Position numbers and translations under genes: made by a program. From Mactra quadrangularis (taxonomy: Eukaryota; Mollusca; Bivalvia; Venerida; Mactridae): 64,000 nucleotides of DNA. The notes below the pieces were generated by a model. It saw only the letters and a program-made list of their open reading frames with translations. It was not told the DNA's origin and searched no databases. The stretch is taken from NCBI GenBank assembly GCA_025267735.1, contig CM046303.1:27938380-28002379 (forward strand), read 5' to 3'. Below, one piece after another: positions 22,801 to 33,535 of the stretch. Each line of letters starts with the position of its first letter. The stretch's first letter is position 1.

Positions 22801-23524
22801 TAAAACTGTTCTTGAAATGAATAGTCAGCTTGTTGTCGATCGCCTTCATGATCATGGCATGCATGGCTTTATTGCTTTGTTTGTATCAAACACTCAGTAC
22901 GTTTATTAAGCGGTTAGCGTGCCAAACAATCCTATCTGGGGATAAAGTGACATTAATTTGGCGGCGAAAAAAGTTATCTTAGTTGGATATCGGAATGCCT
23001 CGAGTATCCACGAAGTAAACTCACCTGAATTGTACTGTTAGGCTTTAAGTCGTTTACTGCTTGAAAAATATTTTGTTCATGCCAAACTTCTGTCTTGTAA
23101 GGATACCACTACGTGCAGAGAATCATGGGGTATTTATTTTACGCTTCTGGTATTACATTACAATAGTTAATTCTGTAATGAATATCCATGACTAATGATA
23201 AAAGTGTTTTCTTTGATCTCTCTATCTTTAAACATGTGAGGTATTACGTAATGTGCAATATTTATTTTGATAAAGCATGTGTAACTGACAAAGTTCACAT
23301 ACACACATTTGACACGTGGTCAAATGGGAAATAGTTTTATTGTGAATTGTATTTGTGTCTAAATGTATGCATTTGTACATGTTGTAACGATGTACATGCT
23401 GTACATATTAAATGAATGCATGATCTGTTCTGTTCTGTTTGAAATTTGCTGTAACCGATAGGAAGTCAAATTTATAGTAAAATGAGGTTTTCGAGCGTCA
23501 TAATGAGAGGAATGTACTATTGAA
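22801..23524. other. No supported gene; possible retroelement tail
   Basis: At 23395-23450 the sequence TACATATTAAATGAATGCAT leads into TCTGTTCTGTTCTGTT, resembling the (TTCTG)n tail of the intact LINE but in plus orientation. It may be the 3' end of a truncated LINE or SINE. Confidence 0.35.
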
Positions 23525-23735
23525 CATTTTTAACGTCGTATTTAACACATATTTAGGTTATACATACGACGGCCATCTCGTCCTACTATAGGTTTCCTGG
23601 ACACTTTTCTATCACCATTACTAAATTACCCTACCACGAGGCCGACAACTCATGTATAGGGTATGACCTACCGCGACCGGGCTCGAACTCGTGATCTCCG
23701 GATTCGAAGTCAGACATGCTTACCACTACGCCACT
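23525..23735 (-). mobile_element. SINE family C copy
   Basis: Near-identical in organisation to 19357-19570: ACGACGGCCATCTCGTCCTA, TTTCCTGGACAC, CCTACCACGAGGCCGACAAC, then inverted B box GGGCTCGAACTCG and inverted A box ATGCTTACCACTAC. Followed by a G-run at 23750. Confidence 0.8.
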
Positions 23736-24496
23736 AGTACTGTATGATTGGGGGGGTTTACTTGCGATACTAACATTCATATTTTTCGCTACAATGAAAA
23801 GTACGAATTCATATAACCATAGAACTAATTTGGTAACACATACAATTGTTTCTACCTAGTCAGTACAGGTGGAAAATCCCAATATTTTTAACACCAGAAA
23901 TCATTTATCATAACGACAGTATAATCACATATAATCACCATAGGAAATTATACTAACTATATACTTGTAATTACGTAAGTTTTTCTATAACTTAATAATC
24001 AGTTTATATAATTTCTTCTTTCAATTAACGTTTAGAAGGTCCATCAATCATATTAAATGAAAGTGTCGGAAGTAATGGTCTGCTTTCTACAAGATGAAAC
24101 CGAGATTTATGGGTAGCCATTGACCTTTCTCGTTCAGTAGTATGGAATTTCTACCCCCGTCATATCCTATATTTTATAACCACAAAGTTACTGTATAGTG
24201 TGCACATTAATTTACCAGGTCAATCATAATTATGTTATTACTGTTAATATAAACTTTTCATACCATGACATAATTCATTGGCGTGAATTGTATTAATGAA
24301 GTCTAAACGTGTAAACTGAGCATTACATCGTTTTGATTTAGCGCGACCGCAATCTATAAGTCTCACCCAGGCTCTAACAGGCTTAATTATAACACACTTG
24401 CTATTTGTTTTACAAAATGAGAAGGCTAATGGAATCAAATTTAACATTGGTAAACATGGGAAAACCTTCTATTCGTTTCATATAAACAATGCGTTT
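23736..24496. other. No supported gene
   Basis: AT-rich flank of the LINE. A 67-codon minus-strand open frame at 24244-24447 has no recognised domain. Confidence 0.35.
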
Positions 24497-24523
24497 ACAG
24501 AACAGAACAGAACAGAACAGAAC
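24497..24523 (-). repeat. Pentanucleotide 3' tail of the LINE
   Basis: Five tandem AGAAC/ACAGA-phase units on the plus strand, (GTTCT)n on the element strand, directly after the 3' UTR. Tails of short tandem repeats instead of poly(A) are known for several LINE clades and would be made during target-primed reverse transcription. Confidence 0.75.
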
Positions 24524-24647
24524 ATAAACTTTATTTAACCCAGGTAATATACAGCATGGGATTATTTACAAAACATCATAATAATCATGTTAATACAATA
24601 CAGAAAATGGAAAAATAAAAAGATAAATTACACATGGTACATCATGG

Positions 24648-27600
24648 TCAGTTGTTTTTGAAAAATAATAATAAGAATTTACAAAATTTTGCCAGATTGA
24701 TTAGTGTTTTTTCATCGTTAGAGGAAATTATTGATTTATACAGTTCTGGAATTTGATAATTGTTAGTAATGTTAAAACGTAACGGTATGAATTTCTGTCT
24801 TGTGCTTGAAAAGAAAGGACACTCCAACAAATAGTGCGTTTCACTACCAATACATTTAAGTGGGCAAAGACGGCATTTTCTATCTTGATAAGGTACATAG
24901 TGTGGGGACCACCGTCCCGTTTCTACAGGGAATTTATGGTTACAAGTACGAAAGTGTAAAATGTAGAGTCTTAAATCACTAGGAAGAATAGAAAGGTATG
25001 GTTCTAATTCAACGGAAAATTTAAAAATAGCATAGTGTCTACCCTTAAAAGAGCTATCTAATTGCGAATACCAATGCTGCTTGAATTGGTCTATTAATGT
25101 TTGCTTTACTAGTACATGTACGTTATTACAGTTTAAAGTGTTCTGGTTTAACCACATATATGAGTTGCCAGTACTGTCTAATATATTTCTAATATAAGTT
25201 AACCATTTATATTGGTGTTCAGACTGTAACATGTAATCATAACAAAATTTACTAATTCGAGATGGATTCATTTTTAATAATTTGTTCCAGAATTTCACCA
25301 TTTTGGATTTTATAATAATATCAAGTGGGTAGCGTCCCAGTTCAGCATAAAGCATGTAACGAGGAGTACTTAATTTGGTTTTAGTTATTTTACGCAGAAA
25401 ACTAACATGTAGTTGTTCGATAATATCTATATTTTCAAACGCCCATATTTCGCTTCCGTATGTAAGTATTGGGACAACAGTGTGATCAAACAGTTTTAAT
25501 TGAAGGTCTAACGGAAGGTCAAGGTTATATATTCTACTGTATAATTGATGCATAGCTTTCTGTGCTCGATTGGTTAAGTCTTTAATACATGAATTGAAGC
25601 GTCCAGAAGAAGAAAATAAAACTCCTAAATATTTATAATCTTTAACAACGTCAATTTTATGTCCGTTTATATAAAATGAGTATTTGTCGGGTTTGTTTGT
25701 GCCAAATACAATAATCTTTGTTTTTGAATAATTAATTTTAAGTTTCCACATGTTACAGTACTGATAAAAGTTATCAAGACATGTTTGAAAAGATAGTTCG
25801 TTGTCACCCAGTATAACAGTGTCGTCTGCATAAAGTAAGATTAAAATTTTAAGATACCTTGTGACGCCATTGTCATCCAATTCTAGAGTAATACCATTAT
25901 TTGTTTTGTTTAGAAAACTTTCTAGGTCATTTAAATAAATTGAGAAAAGTATAGGTGATAGGTTTTCACCTTGACGTACACCGGATATACTAGAGAATAA
26001 TTCAGAACTCTGTCCATTTAATGAGATACATGATTTAATATTTGAGTACATATTTTTGATGATGTCTAAAATTTTACCATTGATTCCAATGTCAGTAAGT
26101 TTTCGCCATAGTCCTACCCGCCACAGTGAATCAAAAGCAGACGAAAAGTCTATAAACGAACAATATAATTTTTTACGTTTGGATCTAAGCTTTTCAATCA
26201 AAAAATATAGCGAAAATATATGATCAGTAGTAGAATACTTCGCGCGAAATCCTGCCTGATTTTCGTTAAGAAGACTATTATTTTCAATAAATGCGTTTAT
26301 TCTATTATTTAAGACGGCTGTAAATATTTTACCTAGGCAACTAAGAATCGTTATCGGGCGGTAGCTCGCCGGGTCTAGGGACGATCCTTTATTCTTATAA
26401 ATAGGCTTTATGGACCCTGTTAGCCATGAATCTGGGATAACACCAGTATTAAGAATAACATTGAACAATAAGGTATATATTGGAAGCATAATGTTTAATG
26501 TTGATTTGAGATACTCATTTGTAATATTATCAAGCTCAGACGCGGCTTTGCCATTTTTTGATTTTATGATACATTTAGCTATTTCGGATTCTAGGATAGG
26601 TTCATTTAATGTAGCGCAATCAATGTCGTTTGGCATTAAGTCTGGTAGATCGTCAGAATTGTTGGCATCGCTATGACCAAAATCTAGGTTCTTATAAAAA
26701 TCATGGAAATCAGAAATAGTTGGTGAATTTTCAGTTTGTTTTTTATTAACGGACTTCAGATAACGCCAGTAGTCTTTTGGCTTTTTGGAAGATAGTCGCC
26801 GTAAATTTCTTTCATGCAATAAACGGTGTTTACAAATAAAAGTATTCATAGTTTGTTTATAGAATTTGCTCGCTGATCGCAAACGTTCTTTGTTTTGATA
26901 AGATTTCAATAGTTGGTATTTTTTACGAGCTGTATTGTATTGTTGTCTTGCCTTTTTACATTGAGGCCCGAACCAGGGGATCTTTTTATATGGGGAACAA
27001 AATCTATCCTTTGCTAGTTTTACATGTGGTTTAAAACTGATTGATGCTGATTTAACAAATGTATTAGATATTTGTTTTGTTATTGTGTTTATGAATTCTT
27101 TGATATTATCTTCAGGGGGATTTTGTAAATGTGCATAGATACTTTCGACCATACATTGGTCTATATTGTTAATAAAGTCCTCTTTATTATCATCATGCCA
27201 TTTTGGTGGTTTTGTGGGTAACATTTGCTTTGTACTAGATGCATTTTTATTGTTAGAAGACGTTGAAAAATAGGATGTATTAGGAAGACGTAAAGACATG
27301 GATAGAAGACAATGACCATCCGAAAACAATGAGTCTATATCAACAATTTCAAACATATCGACAATTTTAAGTAATGAGAATGAACAGATGGAATAATCAA
27401 TAACAGTGACATCTCTAAATGTACATTTTCCGACAAATTTATCATTTCCTAATCTACCATTGGCAATAAATAGATCATTATTTTTACATATATCTAAAAT
27501 CTTCCTTCCGATTTTATTAATCTTGTGACATTTGGAATAACGTAAAACAGGTATATCAAAAAGTGAAAATTCTTCAGTACAATTAGTTATAGTTACATCA

Positions 27601-28391
27601 TCACATAAATCAATAGCTTGAGATAAAAATACATCATCTTCAATAAAATCGGGTAAATTAGAGGTGTGGGCATTTGTATCTCCAGTCAACAATAAATATT
27701 CGTACTGAGAACGTTTTTCTGATACTTCGTTTTCAAATTTAAACAGTTCGTCATCATTAAAAAATTTAGACTGTTCCGGTGGTATATAAATACATCCAAT
27801 AACTAGATCATTGTCATAACAATATTTAGACACTTTTAACCAAAATATGTACTCACTAGGAGATTCAAGAACGTGAACTCTGTTAATTAAAGAATTGTGT
27901 ACAAAAAAGCCAATACCACCAGATTTACGCTTGTATTGTTCAGATCTAGGTTTTGACAAAAAAGTATAGTTTGGAATATCAAACAAATCATACTGATCAA
28001 CTTTGGTTTCAGATAGACATAATATATCAAATTGTTCAAGAAATGTTATAAAATCTGGATACTTCGATCTTCTTTTTAGACCACAAATGTTTAAACTACC
28101 AATTTTTAAGACATCACGACCAGTCTTGAATTCTTGGTTTACGTTACATTGAATATGATTGTTGGAATTTATCGACTCTTCGTTGTTACAAAGAATTCCG
28201 GTTGAATTAAGCACTATTGAACTTTCACTATTACATATTTGCTTATCATTAGCACAAATAGGGACACTATTTGAAACACATGAAGGAATATATTCACATG
28301 ATTGAACTTGAGAAGAGAAAACAGGATTATCAATTTGTGAGGCTCTTTGGTGAATGCACACAGTATAAGTTGAACAACTTGGCAAGAACAT
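24648..28391 (-). CDS. LINE ORF2: APE endonuclease - reverse transcriptase - CCHC
   Basis: Nicks target DNA and copies the element RNA into the site. The open frame runs from just after the ORF1 stop (28427). The first ATG is 28391, giving 1247 aa; residue numbers here count from the TTG codon at 28406. Endonuclease, about 100-370: LNICG (N107), SETK (E133), GGIGFFV (163-169), IYIPPE, GDTN (D243, N245) and SDGH (363-366), where most relatives have SDH. Reverse transcriptase, about 610-930: SYRPITILS, FIDFSSAFDS, GVRQGENLSP and catalytic YADD (859-862), then KYLGVLFSSSG. C-terminal knuckle: C1178-x2-C1181-x9-H1191-x4-C1196. It is downstream of and in the same frame as ORF1. No stops or frameshifts. 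All catalytic residues I would look for are present, so activity is plausible but unproven. Confidence 0.93.
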   Translation of the reverse strand: MFLPSCSTYTVCIHQRASQIDNPVFSSQVQSCEYIPSCVSNSVPICANDKQICNSESSIVLNSTGILCNNEESINSNNHIQCNVNQEFKTGRDVLKIGSLNICGLKRRSKYPDFITFLEQFDILCLSETKVDQYDLFDIPNYTFLSKPRSEQYKRKSGGIGFFVHNSLINRVHVLESPSEYIFWLKVSKYCYDNDLVIGCIYIPPEQSKFFNDDELFKFENEVSEKRSQYEYLLLTGDTNAHTSNLPDFIEDDVFLSQAIDLCDDVTITNCTEEFSLFDIPVLRYSKCHKINKIGRKILDICKNNDLFIANGRLGNDKFVGKCTFRDVTVIDYSICSFSLLKIVDMFEIVDIDSLFSDGHCLLSMSLRLPNTSYFSTSSNNKNASSTKQMLPTKPPKWHDDNKEDFINNIDQCMVESIYAHLQNPPEDNIKEFINTITKQISNTFVKSASISFKPHVKLAKDRFCSPYKKIPWFGPQCKKARQQYNTARKKYQLLKSYQNKERLRSASKFYKQTMNTFICKHRLLHERNLRRLSSKKPKDYWRYLKSVNKKQTENSPTISDFHDFYKNLDFGHSDANNSDDLPDLMPNDIDCATLNEPILESEIAKCIIKSKNGKAASELDNITNEYLKSTLNIMLPIYTLLFNVILNTGVIPDSWLTGSIKPIYKNKGSSLDPASYRPITILSCLGKIFTAVLNNRINAFIENNSLLNENQAGFRAKYSTTDHIFSLYFLIEKLRSKRKKLYCSFIDFSSAFDSLWRVGLWRKLTDIGINGKILDIIKNMYSNIKSCISLNGQSSELFSSISGVRQGENLSPILFSIYLNDLESFLNKTNNGITLELDDNGVTRYLKILILLYADDTVILGDNELSFQTCLDNFYQYCNMWKLKINYSKTKIIVFGTNKPDKYSFYINGHKIDVVKDYKYLGVLFSSSGRFNSCIKDLTNRAQKAMHQLYSRIYNLDLPLDLQLKLFDHTVVPILTYGSEIWAFENIDIIEQLHVSFLRKITKTKLSTPRYMLYAELGRYPLDIIIKSKMVKFWNKLLKMNPSRISKFCYDYMLQSEHQYKWLTYIRNILDSTGNSYMWLNQNTLNCNNVHVLVKQTLIDQFKQHWYSQLDSSFKGRHYAIFKFSVELEPYLSILPSDLRLYILHFRTCNHKFPVETGRWSPHYVPYQDRKCRLCPLKCIGSETHYLLECPFFSSTRQKFIPLRFNITNNYQIPELYKSIISSNDEKTLINLAKFCKFLLLFFKNN

Positions 28392-28427
28392 ACATTTCTC
28401 ACACAAGTAAACAATCCCTGCGTCTCC

Positions 28428-29624
28428 CTATCCTTCATCAGCCGATGTAGATCTTGTATCACCAGTATCTGATGGGTTCACAGCTGTACTAGCATGTTCC
28501 TTGGATTGATGCTTCTTAGAATTTGTTTTAGAAGGTATAGAGTTAGATTTCCTTGGTTGGCTCAACTTAACATTGCTGATAGGAGGATGTACGTTTAATA
28601 AGTAGCCTTGTTGTGTAGATGTTGATGGTTCATCATGTTTTTCAATTGAAGTATTTGTAACCTCGTTGTCATTTAGAAGATTGGTTATGTCAGATTCACC
28701 ATCGGAATCCGATTCACAAGAAGGTTCCTCAATAAGTTCAGGTTCAGTAACTATAGAACATGTATTAGATAAAGAGTCAGCAACAGTCGATTTATACTTA
28801 ACTTCGACACGTGACGTAATATCAGAGTTCCTAGATTCCCTGAGTATATCATGCCATCCAGGGAAAAGGTCACGTACTGTTTTACCATTTACTACAAGGG
28901 CAGCTGGGTATCTCAATTGAACTCTGGATTTACCATGCAATTGTTTGGCTTCCTTAAAATCCTGCCAAAGCTTCTTTCTTGCTTCTCTTATTTCACGTGG
29001 ATAATCACGTGATATTCCAATATTAGTACCCTTCAGTAGAACAGCCTTTTCCATAATGACATCAGTGAAGTAAGGATTACTGAATGACACAATAATGGAT
29101 CTATTGACGTGTGGACGGTTGATTTGTTTTCTACCAATACGATATGCATGCGTTATAGTAGAATTTTGTATTTCAAGTTTGAGTTGATCTTTCAAAATAG
29201 TAGATATCAATTCAGTGCAGTTTTCGTCTGAAATTTCGGCGATACCAGTAAACAGAAGATTTGAACGTAGCTGCCGGGCCTCCAAGTCAATAGTTTTGTA
29301 TTCAAGTAGTTTTATCCGTTCACTGTTAATACTTTGCACGGATGATGTGTAGTATAAATATTTATTTACACAATCCAGTTTTTCATTTAATGGTTCAAAT
29401 TTGCAAATTATCTCAAACATTTTGTTTAATTTATCATCTGTATTTAGTGATTTAAAGTTTTCAATAGATGGTATTGGTTGAGCGTTGGCATCTCGTGGGT
29501 GGGGTGTACCCCCCGAGGCTAATGACGTGGCACTCGATGAACGGCGAGCTCTTTTTCTCGTTGTTCTTTGCGTAAATGAATCACTAAGAGGAGCATATTT
29601 ACCGTGATATTGTCCATCAAACAT
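28428..29624 (-). CDS. LINE ORF1: RNA-binding nucleic-acid chaperone-like protein
   Basis: 398 aa from the ATG at 29624. Expected to coat element RNA into a ribonucleoprotein. Visible parts: a basic RKRARR stretch (23-28) that could be a nuclear signal; a likely coiled coil about 60-115; an RRM-like domain about 118-195 opening with EARQLRSNLLFTGIAE, the L1-ORF1p (Transposase_22) signature region; a C-terminal domain about 200-260 with ISRDYPREIREARKKLWQ; then a Ser/Asp/Glu-rich disordered tail with no CCHC knuckle. It ends in UAG (28430-28428), in frame with ORF2. Order, size and domain content support ORF1 of the same element. Assignment is by pattern, not by database search. Confidence 0.85.
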   Translation of the reverse strand: MFDGQYHGKYAPLSDSFTQRTTRKRARRSSSATSLASGGTPHPRDANAQPIPSIENFKSLNTDDKLNKMFEIICKFEPLNEKLDCVNKYLYYTSSVQSINSERIKLLEYKTIDLEARQLRSNLLFTGIAEISDENCTELISTILKDQLKLEIQNSTITHAYRIGRKQINRPHVNRSIIVSFSNPYFTDVIMEKAVLLKGTNIGISRDYPREIREARKKLWQDFKEAKQLHGKSRVQLRYPAALVVNGKTVRDLFPGWHDILRESRNSDITSRVEVKYKSTVADSLSNTCSIVTEPELIEEPSCESDSDGESDITNLLNDNEVTNTSIEKHDEPSTSTQQGYLLNVHPPISNVKLSQPRKSNSIPSKTNSKKHQSKEHASTAVNPSDTGDTRSTSADEG

Positions 29625-29745
29625 TGTTCCAACATTAAATAAAGTTCCAAGTTAATTCACTTATTCCAAATTTACAAAAATACGAAAAAGTCAGGAGCTC
29701 GAAAAAACTGACCACCATGACAAGGGAAGTAACTCTTCTTCATGT

Positions 29746-29910
29746 ATGAACAAGGCCATTAATTATAACCAATATTTGCGTGTGAAACTTATCAATTAAA
29801 TACTTAACATTTAATTGGAATGTCATTTAGTATTACAATTTACACTGTACATATACACTATGTATAACACATGTTAAACGTCTAAGTGGTATGTTTATAT
29901 CTGAAATGAT
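29746..29910. other. LINE 5' flank, nothing recognised
   Basis: Short AT-rich interval between the intact LINE and the next retroelement fragment. Confidence 0.3.
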
Positions 29911-29990
29911 GTTTGTATGTTTGTTTGGGCTTTACGGCGCACCAACACAAAAAGATCATATCGCGCCGAAACCATTTGATGATACTATGA
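29911..29990 (-). mobile_element. LINE 3'-end fragment (GCGCCGTAAAGCCC tail family)
   Basis: On the minus strand it reads ATAGTATCATCAA, TTTCGGCGCGATATG, TTGTGTTGGTGCGCCGTAAA, then (CAAA)n. The same order ends the LINE fragment at 59610-59935, so this is the extreme 3' end of that family. Confidence 0.7.
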
Positions 29991-30384
29991 AATGATATAT
30001 GAGGATCCTCGAATGTACCTCTAAAGATTTGAAAGTCCATTATTAAACATTCATAATACACAATTTAGAACTAAAAACAAGTCACACTCAGTGAAATCGT
30101 TTAAATGTTTAAAGGGTTATTGCCCCAACGACAATTGTTTCTGGCATATTTGTACAGATCTTTATGTGGCCAGTAATTGCTGGCTGTAGCTTGCAAAATA
30201 TATTTTGATCTACTGATCTATGTTTTATCCTATATTACTCTGTTATTACCCTGATCTGCAATTTATCAAAATACAAAGATAGTCAAGTTTGATGGTTGAT
30301 CAAAATATGATCAAAATAAACACTGAAAAAATATATGACCGCGACAGTTATTACATTGGACATACACAATTAGTTATTACATTG
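29991..30384. other. No supported gene
   Basis: AT-rich. Includes a near-duplicate of TTATTACATTGGACA (30347 and 30373) at the 5' junction of the following LINE remnant. Confidence 0.35.
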
Positions 30385-31440
30385 GACAGCTACAATACAA
30401 TTAAATAGCCTTAAACGCCTCGAAAAAAAATCTTTAAAACAGAATCACTATTTTCCATACTTTTATTTTGCCCAAAATTATTAATTTTTGTCCTTTAGCT
30501 TGGCATTTTTGCTCTAAATCAAACACAGATAAAATAGAAAAGGTTCAAGAAAGGGCACTTAGGTTTGTGTATGATGATTATATCTCATCTTTTCATTTTC
30601 TACTTAATAAAATAAATATGCCATCACTGCAAGCCAGACGTATGAGAACTATAGCAATAGAAACTTTAAAATTCTAAATAATTAGCACGAACTGTTCTAA
30701 CAGACTTATTAATTAAAAAAGAAAATAAATACAATTTTAGATACTCGAATGTTTTACAAATCCCTAAAGTTAACAGTAATAAATATGGTAAAAACTCTTT
30801 TAGATTTGCTGCACCTACTCTCTGGAATACGTTACCAAATGAATTAAGATTATGCACTAGTTTTGGTCAGTTTAAAAATCTAGTTATGATTTGGAACGGT
30901 AAATGTTGTAACTGTGCTTATAGTAAGTCTTAAATTGTTAATCTCTTAAATTTCTATTTTTTTCAATATTACATGTCCTTTGTTGTAATATGTAAGATGC
31001 ATACTTCATGCTTAAATGCTTGTAACTTAAACAAGAATTGATTTTATTAAGTGCATTTTTTACCATCAATTAACCTATCTAATTAACTTAATATTAAATA
31101 TCTTCACTTTATATAATTTGTCATTTTTAATTATTCATTTATCTATTTATAAAACATATTTTTAAAGTGCAATTTTACCACGTCTTTCATAATGCTATGC
31201 ATATTTAAATAAATCTTGGGTTACAATTTTTATATAAAGTATTGTAGGAATATAACCTTATTAATAATATATGTATATATGTAATGTAATAATCTTTATC
31301 TTACACGTATTTTTACTTTTACATTTGTTGATTTTATACATTGTGTTTATCATAGTCGGTGTGAAAGCCCACTAGAGCTTATTTTTTTATTATGTATATG
31401 TACCGACTCAAATAAATAAAGATTATTATATTCTATAAAA
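30385..31440 (+). pseudogene. 5'-truncated Jockey/CR1-like LINE: ORF2 C-terminus and 3' UTR
   Basis: Coding traces begin near 30385 (QLNSLKRLEKKS in shifting frames), run as FCPLAWHFCSKSNTDKIEKV and MPSLQARRMRTIAIET (30468-30674), meet a stop, then continue in another frame from 30685: NKYNFRYSN, then FRFAAPTLWNTLPNEL and WNGKCCNCAYSKS, stopping at 30933. This C-terminus is typical of Jockey-like mollusc LINEs. The 3' UTR ends with GTGAAAGCCCACTAGAGCTT and an AATAAATAAAGATTATTAT tail. A frameshift and lost segment between the two parts mark it as inactive. Confidence 0.8.
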
Positions 31441-33260
31441 AATAAAGATCATTCTATTTAAGTGGATGGTAAAGGCAGAATAACTGAGCTCAAATAGGTT
31501 GCTATAGACGATAAAATGATTGCTTTGGACTTTCAGGCGAATTACATAGAGTTTAAGAATGGTTGCTTTGGATATGTTGATGGTTGTTATGAGTCTAAGA
31601 GTAGTTGCTTCGAAGTCATATTTGTCCTACGTAATATCATTGTGATGTTTAGGCTCGATACTATACTTTTCTACTAAATGCGACGTTTTGTGTCATGGTT
31701 GCAACGTTTTGCGTCAGGTCTATTGCGACGTTTAGCGGCGTTGCGACGTAAAGCGGCGCTACACTACTTATAATATATTTTTAAATTAAAGTACTAAACA
31801 TTTATGTTTGAGTATTGGACTTCTGGATATGTGCATTTTGATTCTAGAGAAGTTGATTTTCATACTTCATTTGTCAGTGGACATGTGGTAAAAACTTGAT
31901 ATTCCACAAAGATATAAGGATTACTTATATTTGATGGTTTGAGCGTTGGGAATCGTTTGGAATCTAGAGAATCTATCTTGTGTTTTCGAGGATTTAACTT
32001 TCTAAGATTACATTGGATATGATAATAATTTCTTGCTTGTTTTTGTTAACTAGATCAAACACAAATATTTTTAGAATATGTTAGTTATTTTGACTCAGGT
32101 ATGTTATAACCCTTGAAATATATTTATTTTTCAAATTACTTTTAGTGTGAAACAATTCAAACTTCTTGAATTATATGTAATAGCACATTAACTTCATTTT
32201 TTATTTCTTTTGGTTCGTTTCGCTCAGAGGTATCAGCCTAAACTCTAATATCGTTAGAAAAGTGAGTATTTATTGATGCTTTCTTTCTTCGCGCTGTTAA
32301 AGAATAAGAAAACTATGGAAAGCCGGAAATAATTACACTTTAAACTAGAAATGCTTATCAGAATTTTAAGTGCAATTCAGGTAACACTATTATAACGTTA
32401 CAGATGTTTCCTCGAGAACTATTCATTATTTACTAATCGTCTTGTATGTAAAATTTTGAGTTTAATCAGCCTTCCAATCAAGTTGGAGCATTGGTCCGAT
32501 CGTATGATTGTGAGCAATGCTTTTTTCCTTGATGCATATACTTGTGATCTTTTCACTCAACAATTCGGTACATAATTTTAAGTGTGGTTTAATATCGTCG
32601 AGCGTGCCTTTTCTCTCGGCCTAAGCAAATACATTTCAAGCATGCGTTGACAATGGACAACAAGACAAAATTGTTGCAAACCATCAAAGAGCGCAAACAA
32701 GAGCCCTATAATTCTGTAGCATTGTGTCTGTCTTATAATGAGATAATTCCGCGTTTCATCATCACATGTACGACAAAACCGGTTTAGCATCAATAAAGAA
32801 GCATGAAAGCCATGCAAGCAGACGCAAGTATAGTCCTATACATAATTCCATTATTGATCGAACATAAATGTTGAAAAAGAACAAAATCCTACAATGTGAA
32901 AATCGGGGTACTTAAAAGTTAAGTATAGTTGTAAGAATGTGAGCTTCAACATAAAATGTCAGATATTTACATTAATCAAAGAGAACTTATTCGCACAGAA
33001 TGAGAAGGTGACAATCCTAACTAAATACAAATGCACTGAAGTATTCACAAAATGCCATCTCAATTAACAAAACGGTTGATGCAATGTTAAAAATGTATTA
33101 GAACATTTAGCAAAGAACTAAAATATAAAGGTTCAAAGAAAAATAAACTGTTTGTGCTATAAATAATATAAGTAAGTAAAACTGTTTATATCAGAAATAA
33201 CATATCCGAAGTTATAACCACGAATCTGATTTATTCAACCAATACAGACGAAAACTGATA
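31441..33260. other. No supported gene; short GCGACGTTT repeats
   Basis: 31678-31765 has several imperfect copies of TTGCGACGTTTAGCGGCG. Otherwise AT-rich. A 79-codon minus-strand frame at 32578-32817 has no recognised domain. Confidence 0.35.
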
Positions 33261-33535
33261 GCCGCCCGGCTAACTCAGTTGGTAGCACGCAAGTCTACTG
33301 ATCGAAGGATCGTGGATTCGATTCCCGGGCGGGTCATACTTTCGTGGAGCTTGGTCTTGCTATTATTTCTGCGGCCATTCTCCCTCCTACCTATGATTTT
33401 TAATTATGTAGGGCAGTTGTCAGTCACTGACGATAGTATGCGCTTAGTTGTTAGTAAACAGCCAAATCCAGAGATTTAGCTTTTCCAGGAGAGGTGAGTA
33501 GGTTGACTACGGCGTTAACCCCAACAAACAAACAG
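33261..33535 (+). mobile_element. SINE family A, full-length copy
   Basis: tRNA-like head with AACTCAGTTGGTAGCACGC (A box) and GATTCGATTCCCGGGCGGG (B box), body, and CCCCAACAAACAAACAG tail. A small deletion before the tail removes the TATATGACC segment. With 12013-12316 it is among the best-preserved copies, useful for a consensus. Confidence 0.85.

Larger units (their letters stand above)
24497..29745 (-). mobile_element. Full-length-looking, coding-intact APE-type LINE
   Basis: A non-LTR retrotransposon on the minus strand. It has a 5' UTR of about 120 bases (approximately 29625-29745, left limit uncertain), ORF1, ORF2, a 148-base 3' UTR and a tail of five AGAAC units (plus strand) at about 24497-24523. 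Both ORFs are uninterrupted, unlike every other LINE in the window, so the insertion looks young. Target-site duplications were not identified by eye. ORF1 of the L1-ORF1p/RRM type plus APE-RT with C-terminal CCHC fits the large APE LINE assemblage; I do not assign a clade. Confidence 0.88.

Noticed and set aside
26410..26676. 88-codon plus-strand frame inside the LINE
   Set aside because: Antisense shadow of the reverse-transcriptase region of ORF2.
24648..28406. ORF2 starting at 28406
   Set aside because: The codon there is TTG, not ATG. The first ATG is 28391, and the open frame extends back to the ORF1 stop.
28666..28920. 84-codon plus-strand frame inside LINE ORF1
   Set aside because: Antisense shadow of ORF1.
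33279..33479. 66-codon frame in SINE A
   Set aside because: Reads through the tRNA-like head and SINE body; the similar frame at 18396-18593 is the same SINE inverted.
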